Part shown: positions 54,793 to 63,619 of the stretch, piece after piece
Layout of the letters: every line of letters begins with the position of its first letter
Numbering within the stretch: position 1 is the first letter of the stretch
Assembly: GCA_024234895.1 (NCBI GenBank)
Contig: JACKNJ010000004.1
Coordinates: forward strand, 186,001-250,000
Direction: 5' to 3'
From: Gammaproteobacteria bacterium
GTDB lineage: Bacteria; Pseudomonadota; Gammaproteobacteria; JACKNK01
Length of the DNA: 64,000 bases
Made by a program: the position numbers and the translations under genes
Notes under the pieces: generated by a model
The model's input: the letters and a program-made list of their open reading frames with translations, nothing else
Told to the model about the DNA's origin: nothing
The model's database searches: none

Positions 54793-55557
54793 TCAACCAC
54801 CCTCGCGCTTGATCAACTGCAGACGATTGCCTGCCAGCCGAGCGGCCGTGGTGTCCGGAAAGCGCTTCTCGACGTCTTCCAGCACCTTGCGAGCCGCTTT
54901 TTTGTCGCCCTTTTCGTAATGCACGAAGCCGACCTTGAGCAGCGCATTGGGCAGCTTGCTGCTGTCCGGGAACCGCTCGGTCAGTTTTCCGAATTCGGCG
55001 AGCGCGAAATCAAAGTCGCGGGTCTGGTAACCGATCTCACCGAGCCAGTACTGCGACTCTTCCGCGTAATCGCCCTGCGGGTACTGCTCGAGGTATGCCT
55101 GGAACCCGGCCTTGGCCTGGGCGTGACGACCGTCCGTGAGCAACTTGAAGGCCGACTCGTAGACCCGCTGCTCGGCCAGCGGATCGACATTGACCGGCGC
55201 GTTCCCGGTTGGCGGCTGAGCCGCCGGTGCCGCCGCCGCGGGTGCGGCAACCGGTCCGGCGGCCTCGAGCTTGTGCAGGCGCCCGTCGACGTCCAGATAC
55301 AGCTCGCGCTGGCGTTTACGCACGCCTTCCAGCTGGTGGTTGGCCTCTTCAAGCTGACCGCGCAGTTGCTGAACCTCACGCTGGAGCCGCGTGACACGGT
55401 CCAGCATCTCGTTCAGCACCTGGCTTTCCAGCAGCCGTTCCAGACGACTGACGCGATCGTCGAGATCGCCCGGCGCGGCATGGACCGCGGGCAGCGGCAA
55501 CGCCGCTGCCAACGCGATCGCGACCCAGACCGGACGCAAACGATTCCGGACGCTCAT
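54793..55557 (-). CDS. cpoB: Cell division coordinator CpoB (YbgF)
   Basis: CpoB links peptidoglycan synthesis with Tol-Pal driven outer membrane constriction. The 254-residue protein has a signal peptide (WVAIALAAALPLPAVHA), a coiled coil with RVTRLQREVQQLRGQLEEAN for trimerisation, a Pro/Ala linker, and a TPR domain with AFKLLTDGRHAQAKAGFQAY and a final DTTAARLAGNRL. The start overlaps the pal stop (ATGA). Confidence 0.95.
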   Translation of the reverse strand: MSVRNRLRPVWVAIALAAALPLPAVHAAPGDLDDRVSRLERLLESQVLNEMLDRVTRLQREVQQLRGQLEEANHQLEGVRKRQRELYLDVDGRLHKLEAAGPVAAPAAAAPAAQPPTGNAPVNVDPLAEQRVYESAFKLLTDGRHAQAKAGFQAYLEQYPQGDYAEESQYWLGEIGYQTRDFDFALAEFGKLTERFPDSSKLPNALLKVGFVHYEKGDKKAARKVLEDVEKRFPDTTAARLAGNRLQLIKREGG

Positions 55558-56102
55558 CAATGGCCCTTGTACTTCAGCTCGGCGCGGCGGTTCAGCTTCC
55601 ACGAGCCTTCGTCATGGCCAACCGAGACCGGACGTTCCTCGCCGTAGCTGACGACCTCGACCTGGTCGAAGGAAGCGCCCTGGAACAGCACCAGACGACG
55701 CACGGCCTGACCGCGGCGCTCGCCCAGAGCAACGTTGTATTCGCGGGTGCCACGCTCGTCGGCATGACCCTCGATGACGACGCTCGCGCTGGGATTGCGG
55801 GCCAGGTATTCGGCATGCGCATTCAAGGTCGGGCGGTATTCCGGCAGCACCTCGTCGCTGTCGAACTCGAAATAGATGACCCGCACGGACAGCGGGCTGT
55901 CGGGGTTATCCAGCGCATCGCCGGAGAACCTACCCGCACCACCTGCTCCGGCAGTGGCCGCGCCGCCGCCGGCCGCGCCTGCACCACCCGCGCCCTCGAC
56001 GACTTCACCGCCGTCACCGCTGCCTCGCGTCGCATCGTCACCACAACCTGCCAGCGAGACTGCAAACACGCCAATCAACAGCAACTTCACAATCTGGTTC
56101 AT
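55557..56102 (-). CDS. pal: Peptidoglycan-associated lipoprotein Pal
   Basis: Pal anchors the outer membrane to peptidoglycan and binds TolB. The 181-residue product has a lipobox VSLAGC (lipidated Cys20), a Gly/Ala-rich linker (about 28-58), and an OmpA-like domain with YFEFDSDEVLPEYRPTLNAH, VVIEGHADERGTREYNVALGERR and YGEERP. The glycine-rich linker is longer than in E. coli Pal. It overlaps cpoB by four bases and lies 69 bases after tolB. Confidence 0.96.
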   Translation of the reverse strand: MNQIVKLLLIGVFAVSLAGCGDDATRGSGDGGEVVEGAGGAGAAGGGAATAGAGGAGRFSGDALDNPDSPLSVRVIYFEFDSDEVLPEYRPTLNAHAEYLARNPSASVVIEGHADERGTREYNVALGERRGQAVRRLVLFQGASFDQVEVVSYGEERPVSVGHDEGSWKLNRRAELKYKGH

Positions 56103-56171
56103 GGAATCGTTCCTCTTATATGACGATGGGCCACGGGTGGATCGAAATGTAACGCCTTGTCCTGAATGACG

Positions 56172-57479
56172 TCAGGGGCCGAGGGGCGACCACGCCGGTT
56201 CGCGCACGTCACCTTCCTGCAATACCAGACGCTGCCGCACTGAGCCGTCGACGGACACCGCCGCAAGTACGTCGCGCTGACCGTACTTGCTCGCGTAAAT
56301 GATCATCGCGCCATTGGGGGCGAAACTCGGTGACTCATCCAGCGTGCCGTCGGTCAACACGCGGGTCAGGTCGTTTTCCAGATTCTTGACGGCGATACGG
56401 TACTTGCCGCCATCGCCGTTGACCATCGCCAGCTTCTTGCCATCCGGCGAAAAGCTCGCGCGGGCGTTGTAGTCGCCCTCGAAGGTCACACGTTGCGCCG
56501 GCCCGCCGTTCATCGCCACCCGATAAATCTGCGGGCGACCGCTGCGATCGGAAGTGAACACCAGACTCTGCCCGTCCGGCGCCCACACCGCCTCGGTGTC
56601 GATGCCCGCGTTGTTGGTGAGCCGGGTCAGTGCGCCGGTCTGCACATCGAGGACGTAGATTTCCGGGTCACCGTCCTTGGACAGCGTCATCGCCAATCTC
56701 CGGGCATCCGGCGACCAGGAGGGCGCACCGTTGATACCCTTGTGCGACGCAACCTTGCGACGCTGTCCGCTGACCACTTCCTGAATCCAGATCGACGGAC
56801 GCCCGCCCTCGAAGGAAACGTAAGCCAGGCGATTGCCGTCCGGCGACCAGGACGGCGACATCAGCGGCTGATCGGACTGCAACACGACCTTCGGGTTGTA
56901 GCCGTCGGCGTCGGCGACCACGAGCTTGTGCTCGTTACGGTTGTTCTTGCCGGAAGTGATGTAGGCGATACGGGTGTTGAACGCGCCGCGCAAACCAGTC
57001 AGCTCCTCGAAGATCAGGTCACTGATGTGATGCGCGACGCCGCGCAGTTCGTCTGTCTTGGCGGGAAAACTGAAACCCAGCAACTGCTCGCCGGAAAACA
57101 CGTCGAACAACTGGAACTGCACGATGTACTTGCCCGGGCCATCCGGCTGCAACTTGCCGATGACGATGTGATCGGCGCCGATCAGACGCCAGTCGCGAAA
57201 GTTGATCTGCGCGGATTCGGTCGGCCGGGAAACCAGATCGGCGTCGGCCAGCGGCTTGAACATGCCGCTGCGGGTCAGGTCGCTGGAGATGATCCAGGCG
57301 ATGTCCTGTGGCGGCTTGTCCGGTTGTGGCCAGCCGAACGGCACCACCGCGATCGGGCGGGCGCTGGCGGTGTACTCGGAGATCTCGATGGTCAGCACCG
57401 CGTTCGCGGTGTGGGACAACAAACCCAGGAACAGCCCCAGAATCGGGGTGAAGAAGGTAAACCAGGCGCGTCGCGGCAT
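56172..57479 (-). CDS. tolB: Tol-Pal system protein TolB
   Basis: TolB is the periplasmic beta-propeller that connects TolA and Pal. The 435-residue product has a signal peptide (FFTPILGLFLGLLSHTANA), an N-terminal domain with PFGWPQPDKPPQDIAWIISS, and propeller blades with SPSWSPDGNRLAYVSFEGG, GAPSWSPDARRLAMTLS and ARASFSPDGKKLAMVNGDGG. I used ATG 57479; TTG 57518, overlapping the tolA stop, is an alternative. Confidence 0.95.
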   Translation of the reverse strand: MPRRAWFTFFTPILGLFLGLLSHTANAVLTIEISEYTASARPIAVVPFGWPQPDKPPQDIAWIISSDLTRSGMFKPLADADLVSRPTESAQINFRDWRLIGADHIVIGKLQPDGPGKYIVQFQLFDVFSGEQLLGFSFPAKTDELRGVAHHISDLIFEELTGLRGAFNTRIAYITSGKNNRNEHKLVVADADGYNPKVVLQSDQPLMSPSWSPDGNRLAYVSFEGGRPSIWIQEVVSGQRRKVASHKGINGAPSWSPDARRLAMTLSKDGDPEIYVLDVQTGALTRLTNNAGIDTEAVWAPDGQSLVFTSDRSGRPQIYRVAMNGGPAQRVTFEGDYNARASFSPDGKKLAMVNGDGGKYRIAVKNLENDLTRVLTDGTLDESPSFAPNGAMIIYASKYGQRDVLAAVSVDGSVRQRLVLQEGDVREPAWSPLGP

Positions 57480-57514
57480 GTGTTTGATGCTCTGTCGTCG
57501 GGGAGTCAGCGGGC

Positions 57515-58768
57515 TCAATTCTTGGGTTTGAACACGAATTGGAGCTGACGTTCAAATAATTCCGGATCGGGTGCCGCCGGCAGCGGCGACGCCTTGCGCA
57601 CGGCCTGTTCGACGGAACGCTGGAAAACGCTGTCGCCATTGCACTCGCTGACACGCACGTCCACCACCTCGCCACCCGGGATCTGGCTGACCAGCACGCT
57701 GCATTGCAGATCCTGGCCGCGCTTGCCGGGGTTGGTCCACACCCGCTCGACCTTGTCGCGGATCGCGGCGATGTATTGCAGGCGCAGGCTGTCCATCTGG
57801 CGCTCGCGGGCGCTCTTCAGTCGTTGGCGTTCGGCGGCCATTTCGTCTTCGAGCGCGAGTTCAAGCTGTTTGCGCTGCTCGGCCTCCTGGCGCTTGCGCT
57901 CCTCCACCTCGCGCTTTTGCTTGAGCTCGGCGACGCGCGCAGCCTCGGCGGCGCGTTCCTTCTCCAGGCGCTCCTTGTCGGCCTTGGCCTTGGCCAGACG
58001 CTCGGCTTCGGCCTTCTTCTCGGCCTCGATCGCCGCCAGTTCCTTGGCCCGCGCGACACGCTCCGCCTCAAGCTTTTCGAGTTCCTCGCGACGGCGCTCC
58101 TCGGCAGCCTGGGCAGCCTTGAGGCGTTCCGCCTTCTCGGCCTGCTCGGCCTTCAGCGCCGCCAGCTTCTCGGTCTCGGTGACCTGGTTCTTCTTCAACT
58201 CCGCCAGGCGCTGCGTCTCGGTCTCCTGAGTCTTTTTCAACTCGGCGATACGCTCCGCCTCGGCTTCCTTCTGCGCCTGCAATTCCTGTTGCTGGCGCTT
58301 GAGGTCGGCAAGTTTTTTGACCTCCACCTGCTTGGCGGCTTCGGCGGCCTTGGCCTCGGCCTCACGTTCGGCGGCGAGTTCGGCGACACGCTTTGCCTCG
58401 GCCTGGCGCTTGGCTTCCGCCTGCTTGGCCTCCTGTTCGCTCTGCTTGCGCAGTTCGGCGAGGCGCTTGTCCTCGGCCGCACGCTGTTCCTCCAGGCGCT
58501 CGGTCTCCGCCCGCATCGCGGCGAGCTGTTCCTCGGACTCGCGCTTGGCCTCTTCCTTGGCGACGTCCTGCTGCTTGATGCGCTCGATCTCGGCCATCAC
58601 GTCCCGCTCGGAGACTGCCTGGGCCTTGATCGGCTCGACCTTGGGCGCATCGGCACGCGGCGTGTAGACGGAGCCCTCGAAGCTGATGATCAGCAACAAC
58701 ACCGCGAGCACGTGTACCAGCAGGGAGTACACGAAGGAGCGGAAATTGAGGAACAGATGACGAAACAT
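57515..58768 (-). CDS. tolA: Tol-Pal system protein TolA
   Basis: TolA transmits force from TolQR to TolB and Pal. The 417-residue product has one membrane helix (SLLVHVLAVLLLIISF), a very long Ala/Glu/Lys/Arg-rich helix (about 60-320), and a C-terminal domain with YIAAIRDKVERVWTNPGKRG and CSVLVSQIPGGEVVDVRVSE. The structure is as expected of TolA. It is third in ybgC-tolQ-tolR-tolA-tolB-pal-cpoB. Confidence 0.95.
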   Translation of the reverse strand: MFRHLFLNFRSFVYSLLVHVLAVLLLIISFEGSVYTPRADAPKVEPIKAQAVSERDVMAEIERIKQQDVAKEEAKRESEEQLAAMRAETERLEEQRAAEDKRLAELRKQSEQEAKQAEAKRQAEAKRVAELAAEREAEAKAAEAAKQVEVKKLADLKRQQQELQAQKEAEAERIAELKKTQETETQRLAELKKNQVTETEKLAALKAEQAEKAERLKAAQAAEERRREELEKLEAERVARAKELAAIEAEKKAEAERLAKAKADKERLEKERAAEAARVAELKQKREVEERKRQEAEQRKQLELALEDEMAAERQRLKSARERQMDSLRLQYIAAIRDKVERVWTNPGKRGQDLQCSVLVSQIPGGEVVDVRVSECNGDSVFQRSVEQAVRKASPLPAAPDPELFERQLQFVFKPKN

Positions 58769-58781
58769 GAGCGCTTCCGGA

Positions 58782-59222
58782 TCAACTCTTGCCGTCGGTG
58801 GTGGCGAGCGGTTCCTGCGTCATCAGGCCGACGCTGGGCGCGCCAGCGGCCTGCAGCAGCGTCATGACGCGGACCACATGGCCGTAGTCGACGCTCTGAT
58901 CGCCGCGCACCAGCACCGGAATGTCGGGCCGGTGACGCAGGATCGCGGCCACCTTGACCTGCAGGGCGCGCATCTCGATCGGCGCATCCGGCGTCTCGCC
59001 GAGATTCAGATAGTAATTGCCGTTGATGTCGACACTGACCACGATGGGCTCCTGCTCGGTGCGCGGGAGCTGTTCGGCGGTAGCCTGCGGCAGGTCAACC
59101 TCGACACCCTGATTGAGCAGCGGCGCGGTGACCATGAAGATCACCAGCAGCACGAGCATCACGTCGATGTACGGCACGACGTTGATCTCGGCCATCGCGC
59201 GGCGGCGTTCGGAACGCGCCAT
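58782..59222 (-). CDS. tolR: Tol-Pal system protein TolR
   Basis: TolR is an ExbD-like stator part of the Tol motor. The 146-residue product has a membrane helix with the conserved Asp (VPYIDVMLVLLVIFMVTAPL) and a periplasmic domain with VDINGNYYLNLG and VLVRGDQSVDYGHVVRVMTL. It starts three bases after tolQ. Confidence 0.96.
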   Translation of the reverse strand: MARSERRRAMAEINVVPYIDVMLVLLVIFMVTAPLLNQGVEVDLPQATAEQLPRTEQEPIVVSVDINGNYYLNLGETPDAPIEMRALQVKVAAILRHRPDIPVLVRGDQSVDYGHVVRVMTLLQAAGAPSVGLMTQEPLATTDGKS

Positions 59223-59225
59223 CGC

Positions 59226-59987
59226 TCAGTCCTCGTCCTTGCCGTGGTGGTCGATCTGCTCGGGCACATCATCGTGGTCGTCATGGCCGTGACCATGATC
59301 GTGATCACGGTGACGCAGGTGGGCCTGGCGCTGGAGGATGCTCGAGAACTCCTCGACGAAGGTGTCGTAGCGGTTGACCAGACGATCGACATCGTCGGTG
59401 TAACGGTTGTAGGCGATGACCGCCGGGATCGCCGCGAACAGGCCCATCGCGGTCGCGACCAGCGCCTCGGCGATGCCGGGCGCGACCACCGACAGGGTCG
59501 CGTTCTGCATCGCGCCGATCGCGCGGAAGGCACTCATGATGCCCCAGACGGTGCCGAACAGGCCGACGTAGGGGCTGGTCGAACCGACCGTGGCGAGGAA
59601 GTTCAGGTTGGTTTCGAGGTAATCGGTCTCGCGGGCCAGGGCGACACGCATCGCACGCTGCGAACCGGCGACCACCGACATCGGCTCGACGCCGCTCTGC
59701 TTGCGCAGCCGGGCGAACTCCTTGAAGCCGGCCTCGAACAGGCTCTCCATGCCGCTGCGGCTGCGGCGCCGTTCGGCGATCTGCGTGTACATCGCGACCA
59801 GATCGGAACCGGACCAGAAACGCAGCTCGAAATCATCGGCGGAGACCCGCGCCAGTTTCAGCAGGCGGCGCTTGCGGAAGATCATCGCCCAGGACGCCAC
59901 CGACGCCATCAGCAGGGCCAGCATGACCAGCTGCACCACCGGGCTGGCTTCGAGCATCAATTGCAGAATGGAAAGGTCCGCTTGCAT
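59226..59987 (-). CDS. tolQ: Tol-Pal system protein TolQ with a His/Asp-rich C-terminal tail
   Basis: TolQ is the ExbB-like motor subunit. The 253-residue protein has three membrane segments, the first near residues 12-32, the later two with TVGSTSPYVGLFGTVWGIMS and PGIAEALVATAMGLFAAIPA. After the usual end near EFSSILQRQ, the sequence continues with about 30 residues rich in His and Asp (HRDHDHGHGHDDHDD and DHHGKDED). This cytoplasmic tail is not in E. coli TolQ and may bind metal. Confidence 0.94.
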   Translation of the reverse strand: MQADLSILQLMLEASPVVQLVMLALLMASVASWAMIFRKRRLLKLARVSADDFELRFWSGSDLVAMYTQIAERRRSRSGMESLFEAGFKEFARLRKQSGVEPMSVVAGSQRAMRVALARETDYLETNLNFLATVGSTSPYVGLFGTVWGIMSAFRAIGAMQNATLSVVAPGIAEALVATAMGLFAAIPAVIAYNRYTDDVDRLVNRYDTFVEEFSSILQRQAHLRHRDHDHGHGHDDHDDVPEQIDHHGKDED

Positions 59988-59992
59988 CGCGC

Positions 59993-60412
59993 TTACCGTC
60001 CGTCGTTTGTGATGAGCCCCTGAATCATCGTCAGCATGGGCTCGGGAATGGGTTTGGGGCGGAACGTATCCGCGTCCAGGCAGACCACGCGAATCTCGCC
60101 GCGCGTCAGGATTTCGTCGCCACGGCGCACGCTCTGCTCGAAGGTCAGGGCGGTGCGCCGGTATTCCTTGACCGCCGCGGTCGCGATCAATTCATCGTTG
60201 AACCGCGCCGGTCGGTGATATTCGATTGCGCAGCGATGCACGGCAAACAGCACGCCATGCCCGTCACGCAACTGATCCTGCTCGAAGCCCAGATCGCGCA
60301 GCCATTCGGTACGCGCGCGCTCCATGAACTTCAGGTAGTTGGCGTAGTAGACCACGCCGCCGCTATCGGTGTCCTCGTAGTAGACCCGGACCGGCCATTC
60401 GAAGGTCAACAT
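59993..60412 (-). CDS. ybgC: Tol-Pal system-associated acyl-CoA thioesterase YbgC
   Basis: YbgC is a hotdog-fold thioesterase encoded at the head of the tol operon; it interacts with acyl carrier protein and phospholipid enzymes in E. coli. The 139-residue product has the catalytic YYEDTDSGGVVYYANYLKFM (Asp and neighbours) and FEQSVRRGDEIL. It starts the ybgC-tolQRAB-pal unit, with five bases to tolQ. Confidence 0.95.
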   Translation of the reverse strand: MLTFEWPVRVYYEDTDSGGVVYYANYLKFMERARTEWLRDLGFEQDQLRDGHGVLFAVHRCAIEYHRPARFNDELIATAAVKEYRRTALTFEQSVRRGDEILTRGEIRVVCLDADTFRPKPIPEPMLTMIQGLITNDGR

Positions 60413-60493
60413 GCGTCAACACACCGACAGCGAATCTGACGGCGCAGTCTAGCAGGAATATTAGCAATCATCGATATTTAGGCCACAAACCGC

Positions 60494-61543
60494 TCATGGG
60501 CCGTCGCCGGAGAACAGGTCCGGCACGCGCTCGACAGCATCCGTCCGCCCCGGCGTCTTCAGGCCGAAGTGCTGATAGGCAAGGTGTGTCGCGACCCGGC
60601 CACGCGGCGTGCGCATCAGATAGCCCTGCTGGATCAGGTACGGCTCGATGACATCCTCGATGGTCCCCCGCTCCTCACCAATCGCGGCGGCGACGTTATC
60701 GAGCCCGACCGGACCGCCGTCGAATTTCTTGATGATCGCGTTCAGCAGGCGATGGTCCATGCCATCCAGACCCTGCATGTCGACCTTGAGCATGTTCAGG
60801 GCCTTGTCGGCGACCTCGGCACTCACCCGCCCATCGCTCTTCACCTGCGCGTAATCGCGCACCCGGCGCAGCAAGCGGTTGGCGATACGCGGCGTGCCGC
60901 GCGAGCGACGCGCGATCTCGTGCGCGCCCTCGGCATCGATATCCACGCCGAGGATGCCGGCGGCGCGGCGCACGATGTGGGTCAGGTCCGCGACGCTGTA
61001 GAACTCCAGGCGCTGCACGATGCCGAAGCGATCGCGCAGCGGCGAGGTCAGCAGGCCCGCGCGGGTGGTCGCACCGACCAGCGTGAACGGCGGCAGATCG
61101 AGCTTGATCGAACGCGCCGCCGGTCCCTCGCCGATCATGATGTCGAGCTGGAAATCCTCCATCGCCGGATACAGCACCTCTTCCACGACCGGGCTTAAGC
61201 GATGAATCTCGTCGACGAACAGCACGTCGTGCGGTTCCAGGTTGGTCAGCAGCGCGGCCAGGTCACCGGCCTTCTCCAGCACCGGACCGGAGGTCTGCCG
61301 CAACTGCACGCCCATCTCGTTGGCGATGATGTGCGACAGCGTGGTCTTGCCGAGGCCGGGCGGGCCGAAGATCAGTACATGGTCGAGCGCGTCGCCGCGC
61401 GCACGGGCGGCGGCGATGAAGATATCCATCTGCTCGCGCACCGCCGGCTGCCCGACGTAGTCGACCAGTCGCGACGGGCGGATGGCGCGATCGACGACCT
61501 CGTCCTCGCCGCGCGGAGTGGCTCCGATCAGTCGCTCTTCCAC
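60494..61543 (-). CDS. ruvB: Holliday junction DNA helicase RuvB
   Basis: RuvB is the hexameric motor for branch migration. The 349-residue product has IRPSRLVDYVGQPAVREQ, Walker A FGPPGLGKTTLS, Walker B LFVDEIHRL, sensor TTRAGLLTSPLRDRF and C-terminal GLDNVAAAIGEERGTIEDV. It lies two bases after ruvA. 81 bases separate it from ybgC. Confidence 0.98.
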   Translation of the reverse strand: MEERLIGATPRGEDEVVDRAIRPSRLVDYVGQPAVREQMDIFIAAARARGDALDHVLIFGPPGLGKTTLSHIIANEMGVQLRQTSGPVLEKAGDLAALLTNLEPHDVLFVDEIHRLSPVVEEVLYPAMEDFQLDIMIGEGPAARSIKLDLPPFTLVGATTRAGLLTSPLRDRFGIVQRLEFYSVADLTHIVRRAAGILGVDIDAEGAHEIARRSRGTPRIANRLLRRVRDYAQVKSDGRVSAEVADKALNMLKVDMQGLDGMDHRLLNAIIKKFDGGPVGLDNVAAAIGEERGTIEDVIEPYLIQQGYLMRTPRGRVATHLAYQHFGLKTPGRTDAVERVPDLFSGDGP

Positions 61544-61545
61544 GG

Positions 61546-62148
61546 CTATTTCACCGTCGCCTTCAGCGCCAGACGGATCAGTTCCTCACTGCCCATGCCA
61601 TCCTCGGCGACCGACTTGACCATGCGGCTGGCGTCGGCGGGTTTGTAACCCAGCGCCTGCAAGGCACTAACCGCGTCGCCGACGGCATCGGCGGGCGCAT
61701 CGGCCACCGGCTTGCGCATGCCGATCGCGGCCTTGCCGACGTTGAAATCGCCGAGCCGATCGCGGAGCTCGACCACCAGTCGCTCGGCGGTCTTCTTGCC
61801 GATGCCCGGCAAGCGCGTGAGCAAGCTCACGTCACCGCGCTGCACGGCAGCGACGAACTCGTCCGGCCCCACACCGGAGAGAATGCCGAGCGCCAGCTTG
61901 GCGCCGATGCCATTCACCTTGATCAGCGTACGGAACAGGCCTCGCTCCGTGTCGCTGCCGAAGCCGTACAGCGTGTGCGCGTCCTCGCGCACCGCGAGGT
62001 GGGTGAACAACCGCACCTCCTGCCCCAGCGGCGGCAACTGGAAGAAGGTCGACATCGGCGCGTCGACCTCGTAGCCGACGCCATTGACGTCAATCAGGAG
62101 AGAGGGAGGTTGTTTGGCAACAAGCTGGCCGCGGAGAAAGCCGATCAT
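61546..62148 (-). CDS. ruvA: Holliday junction DNA helicase RuvA
   Basis: RuvA binds four-way junctions and loads RuvB. The 200-residue product has MIGFLRGQLVAKQPPSLLID, YEVDAPMSTF, helix-hairpin-helix LTRLPGIGKKTAERLVVEL and the flexible C-terminal domain III with ALQALGYKPADASRMV. It is 58 bases after ruvC. Confidence 0.97.
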   Translation of the reverse strand: MIGFLRGQLVAKQPPSLLIDVNGVGYEVDAPMSTFFQLPPLGQEVRLFTHLAVREDAHTLYGFGSDTERGLFRTLIKVNGIGAKLALGILSGVGPDEFVAAVQRGDVSLLTRLPGIGKKTAERLVVELRDRLGDFNVGKAAIGMRKPVADAPADAVGDAVSALQALGYKPADASRMVKSVAEDGMGSEELIRLALKATVK

Positions 62149-62206
62149 CTGGTCTTCTTATCTGTCGCCGATGAAGCCGAAGGGGACGCCGTGCGCACCA
62201 TGATAG

Positions 62207-62740
62207 TCAGCGGAAGCGCCCACGCCGGAAACCCTTCATGACCACGCCTGCCTGCGCGCCGATCTGATTCGCGGTGGCACTGGCATGGGCATGACACAAG
62301 GCGATGGCGAGCGCGTCGGAGGCATCCTCGGCGGCGACTTCCGGCAGTTTCAGCAGCATGCGCACCATCTGTTGCACCTGCGCCTTGTCGGCGCCGCCCT
62401 TGCCGACCACGGCTTGCTTGACCTGGGTCGGGGTGTATTCGCTGATCGGCAGCTGGGCCATCACGCCGGCGCAGATCGCCGCGCCCCGCGCCTGACCGAG
62501 CTTCAAGGCCGAGTTGGCGTTGCGGTGCATGAACACCTGCTCGATCGCCATCTGGTCCGGGCGATATTCCTCGATGATCGCGGTCAGCGATTCGAAGATC
62601 GTCTTCAGCCGCGGCGGCAGATGCTCGCCCTCGGTGAAGATGCTGCCGCAATCGACGAAGCGTTCCTCGCGACCCTCGACATCGACCAGCCCGTATCCGG
62701 TGATACGGGAGCCGGGATCGACGCCGAGGATGCGTGGCAT
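62207..62740 (-). CDS. ruvC: Crossover junction endodeoxyribonuclease RuvC
   Basis: RuvC resolves Holliday junctions. The 177-residue product has the acidic active site: Asp7 in ILGVDPGSRITGYG, Glu in IEQVFM, and the paired Asp in EDASDALAIALCHAH. The start overlaps the yebC stop by one base (TGATG), in the conserved yebC-ruvC-ruvA-ruvB order. Confidence 0.97.
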   Translation of the reverse strand: MPRILGVDPGSRITGYGLVDVEGREERFVDCGSIFTEGEHLPPRLKTIFESLTAIIEEYRPDQMAIEQVFMHRNANSALKLGQARGAAICAGVMAQLPISEYTPTQVKQAVVGKGGADKAQVQQMVRMLLKLPEVAAEDASDALAIALCHAHASATANQIGAQAGVVMKGFRRGRFR

Positions 62741-63477
62741 CAGAGACTCGCCATCACTTCGTCGGAGACATCGGCGTTGTGATAGACGTTCTGGACGTCG
62801 TCGAGGTCTTCGAGCATGTCGATCATCTTCAGCAGCTTCGGCGCTGCCTCGGCATCGACCTCGGAACGGGTCGCCGGGTACTGGGTGATCTCGGCCTCGA
62901 TGAAGGCCAGGCCAGCCGCGACCATCGCATTCTTGACGTCCTCGAAGGCGTCCGGGCTGGTCAGCACCTCGGCCGAGCCATCGTCGTAGGTCAGCACGTC
63001 ATCGGCGCCGGCCTCCAGGGCCGCTTCCATGATCGCGTCCTCGTCGACCTCGGCGAAGCTGATCACCCCGCGCGGCGTGAACATGTAGGACACGGAGCCA
63101 TCGGTACCGAGATTGCCGCCGGCCTTGCTGAACGCGTGGCGCACCTCACCGACGGTGCGGTTCCGGTTGTCGGTCAGGCAGTCGACCATCACCGCCACGC
63201 CCCCCGGCCCGTATCCCTCGTAGCGAACCTCTTCGTAGTTGTCGCCATCCATCGCGCCGCTGCCGCGCTTCACGGCGCGGTCGACCGTATCGCGCGTCAT
63301 GTTGGCGCCGAGCGCCTTGTCGATGGCCAGACGCAGACGCGGATTCGCCGACGGGTCACCGCCCTGCTTGGCGGCAACGGTGATCTCGCGGATCAGCTTG
63401 GTGAAGATCTTGCCGCGCTTCGCATCCTGGGCGTTCTTGCGGTGCTGGATATTGGCCCATTTACTGTGACCTGCCAT
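62740..63477 (-). CDS. yebC: YebC/PmpR family regulatory protein
   Basis: The 245-residue product belongs to the TACO1/YebC family, which helps ribosomes through proline-rich stretches; older work described members as transcription regulators. It begins MAGHSKWANIQHRKNAQDAK and contains YEGYGPGGVAVMVDCLTDNRNRT. It is first in the yebC-ruvCAB unit. Confidence 0.96.
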   Translation of the reverse strand: MAGHSKWANIQHRKNAQDAKRGKIFTKLIREITVAAKQGGDPSANPRLRLAIDKALGANMTRDTVDRAVKRGSGAMDGDNYEEVRYEGYGPGGVAVMVDCLTDNRNRTVGEVRHAFSKAGGNLGTDGSVSYMFTPRGVISFAEVDEDAIMEAALEAGADDVLTYDDGSAEVLTSPDAFEDVKNAMVAAGLAFIEAEITQYPATRSEVDAEAAPKLLKMIDMLEDLDDVQNVYHNADVSDEVMASL

Positions 63478-63555
63478 GGGTGCCTCTTGACCTACAACGT
63501 GTTGAATGGGTGGGAGTAATGGCGCGCGATTCTATCAGGCGCGAAAACACGCGCC

Positions 63556-63597
63556 CAAAAGAAAACGGCGGTCCACGCTTGCGCGCGGACCGCCGTT
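63556..63597 (-). terminator. Rho-independent terminator after the sulfur globule-like gene
   Basis: On the minus strand AACGGCGGTCC and GGACCGCCGTT form an 11-base stem around a GC-rich loop, followed by TTCTTTTGG. It starts 23 bases after the stop. Confidence 0.85.
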
Positions 63598-63619
63598 CTC
63601 GTGCGGGCTTGCAGTCGGC

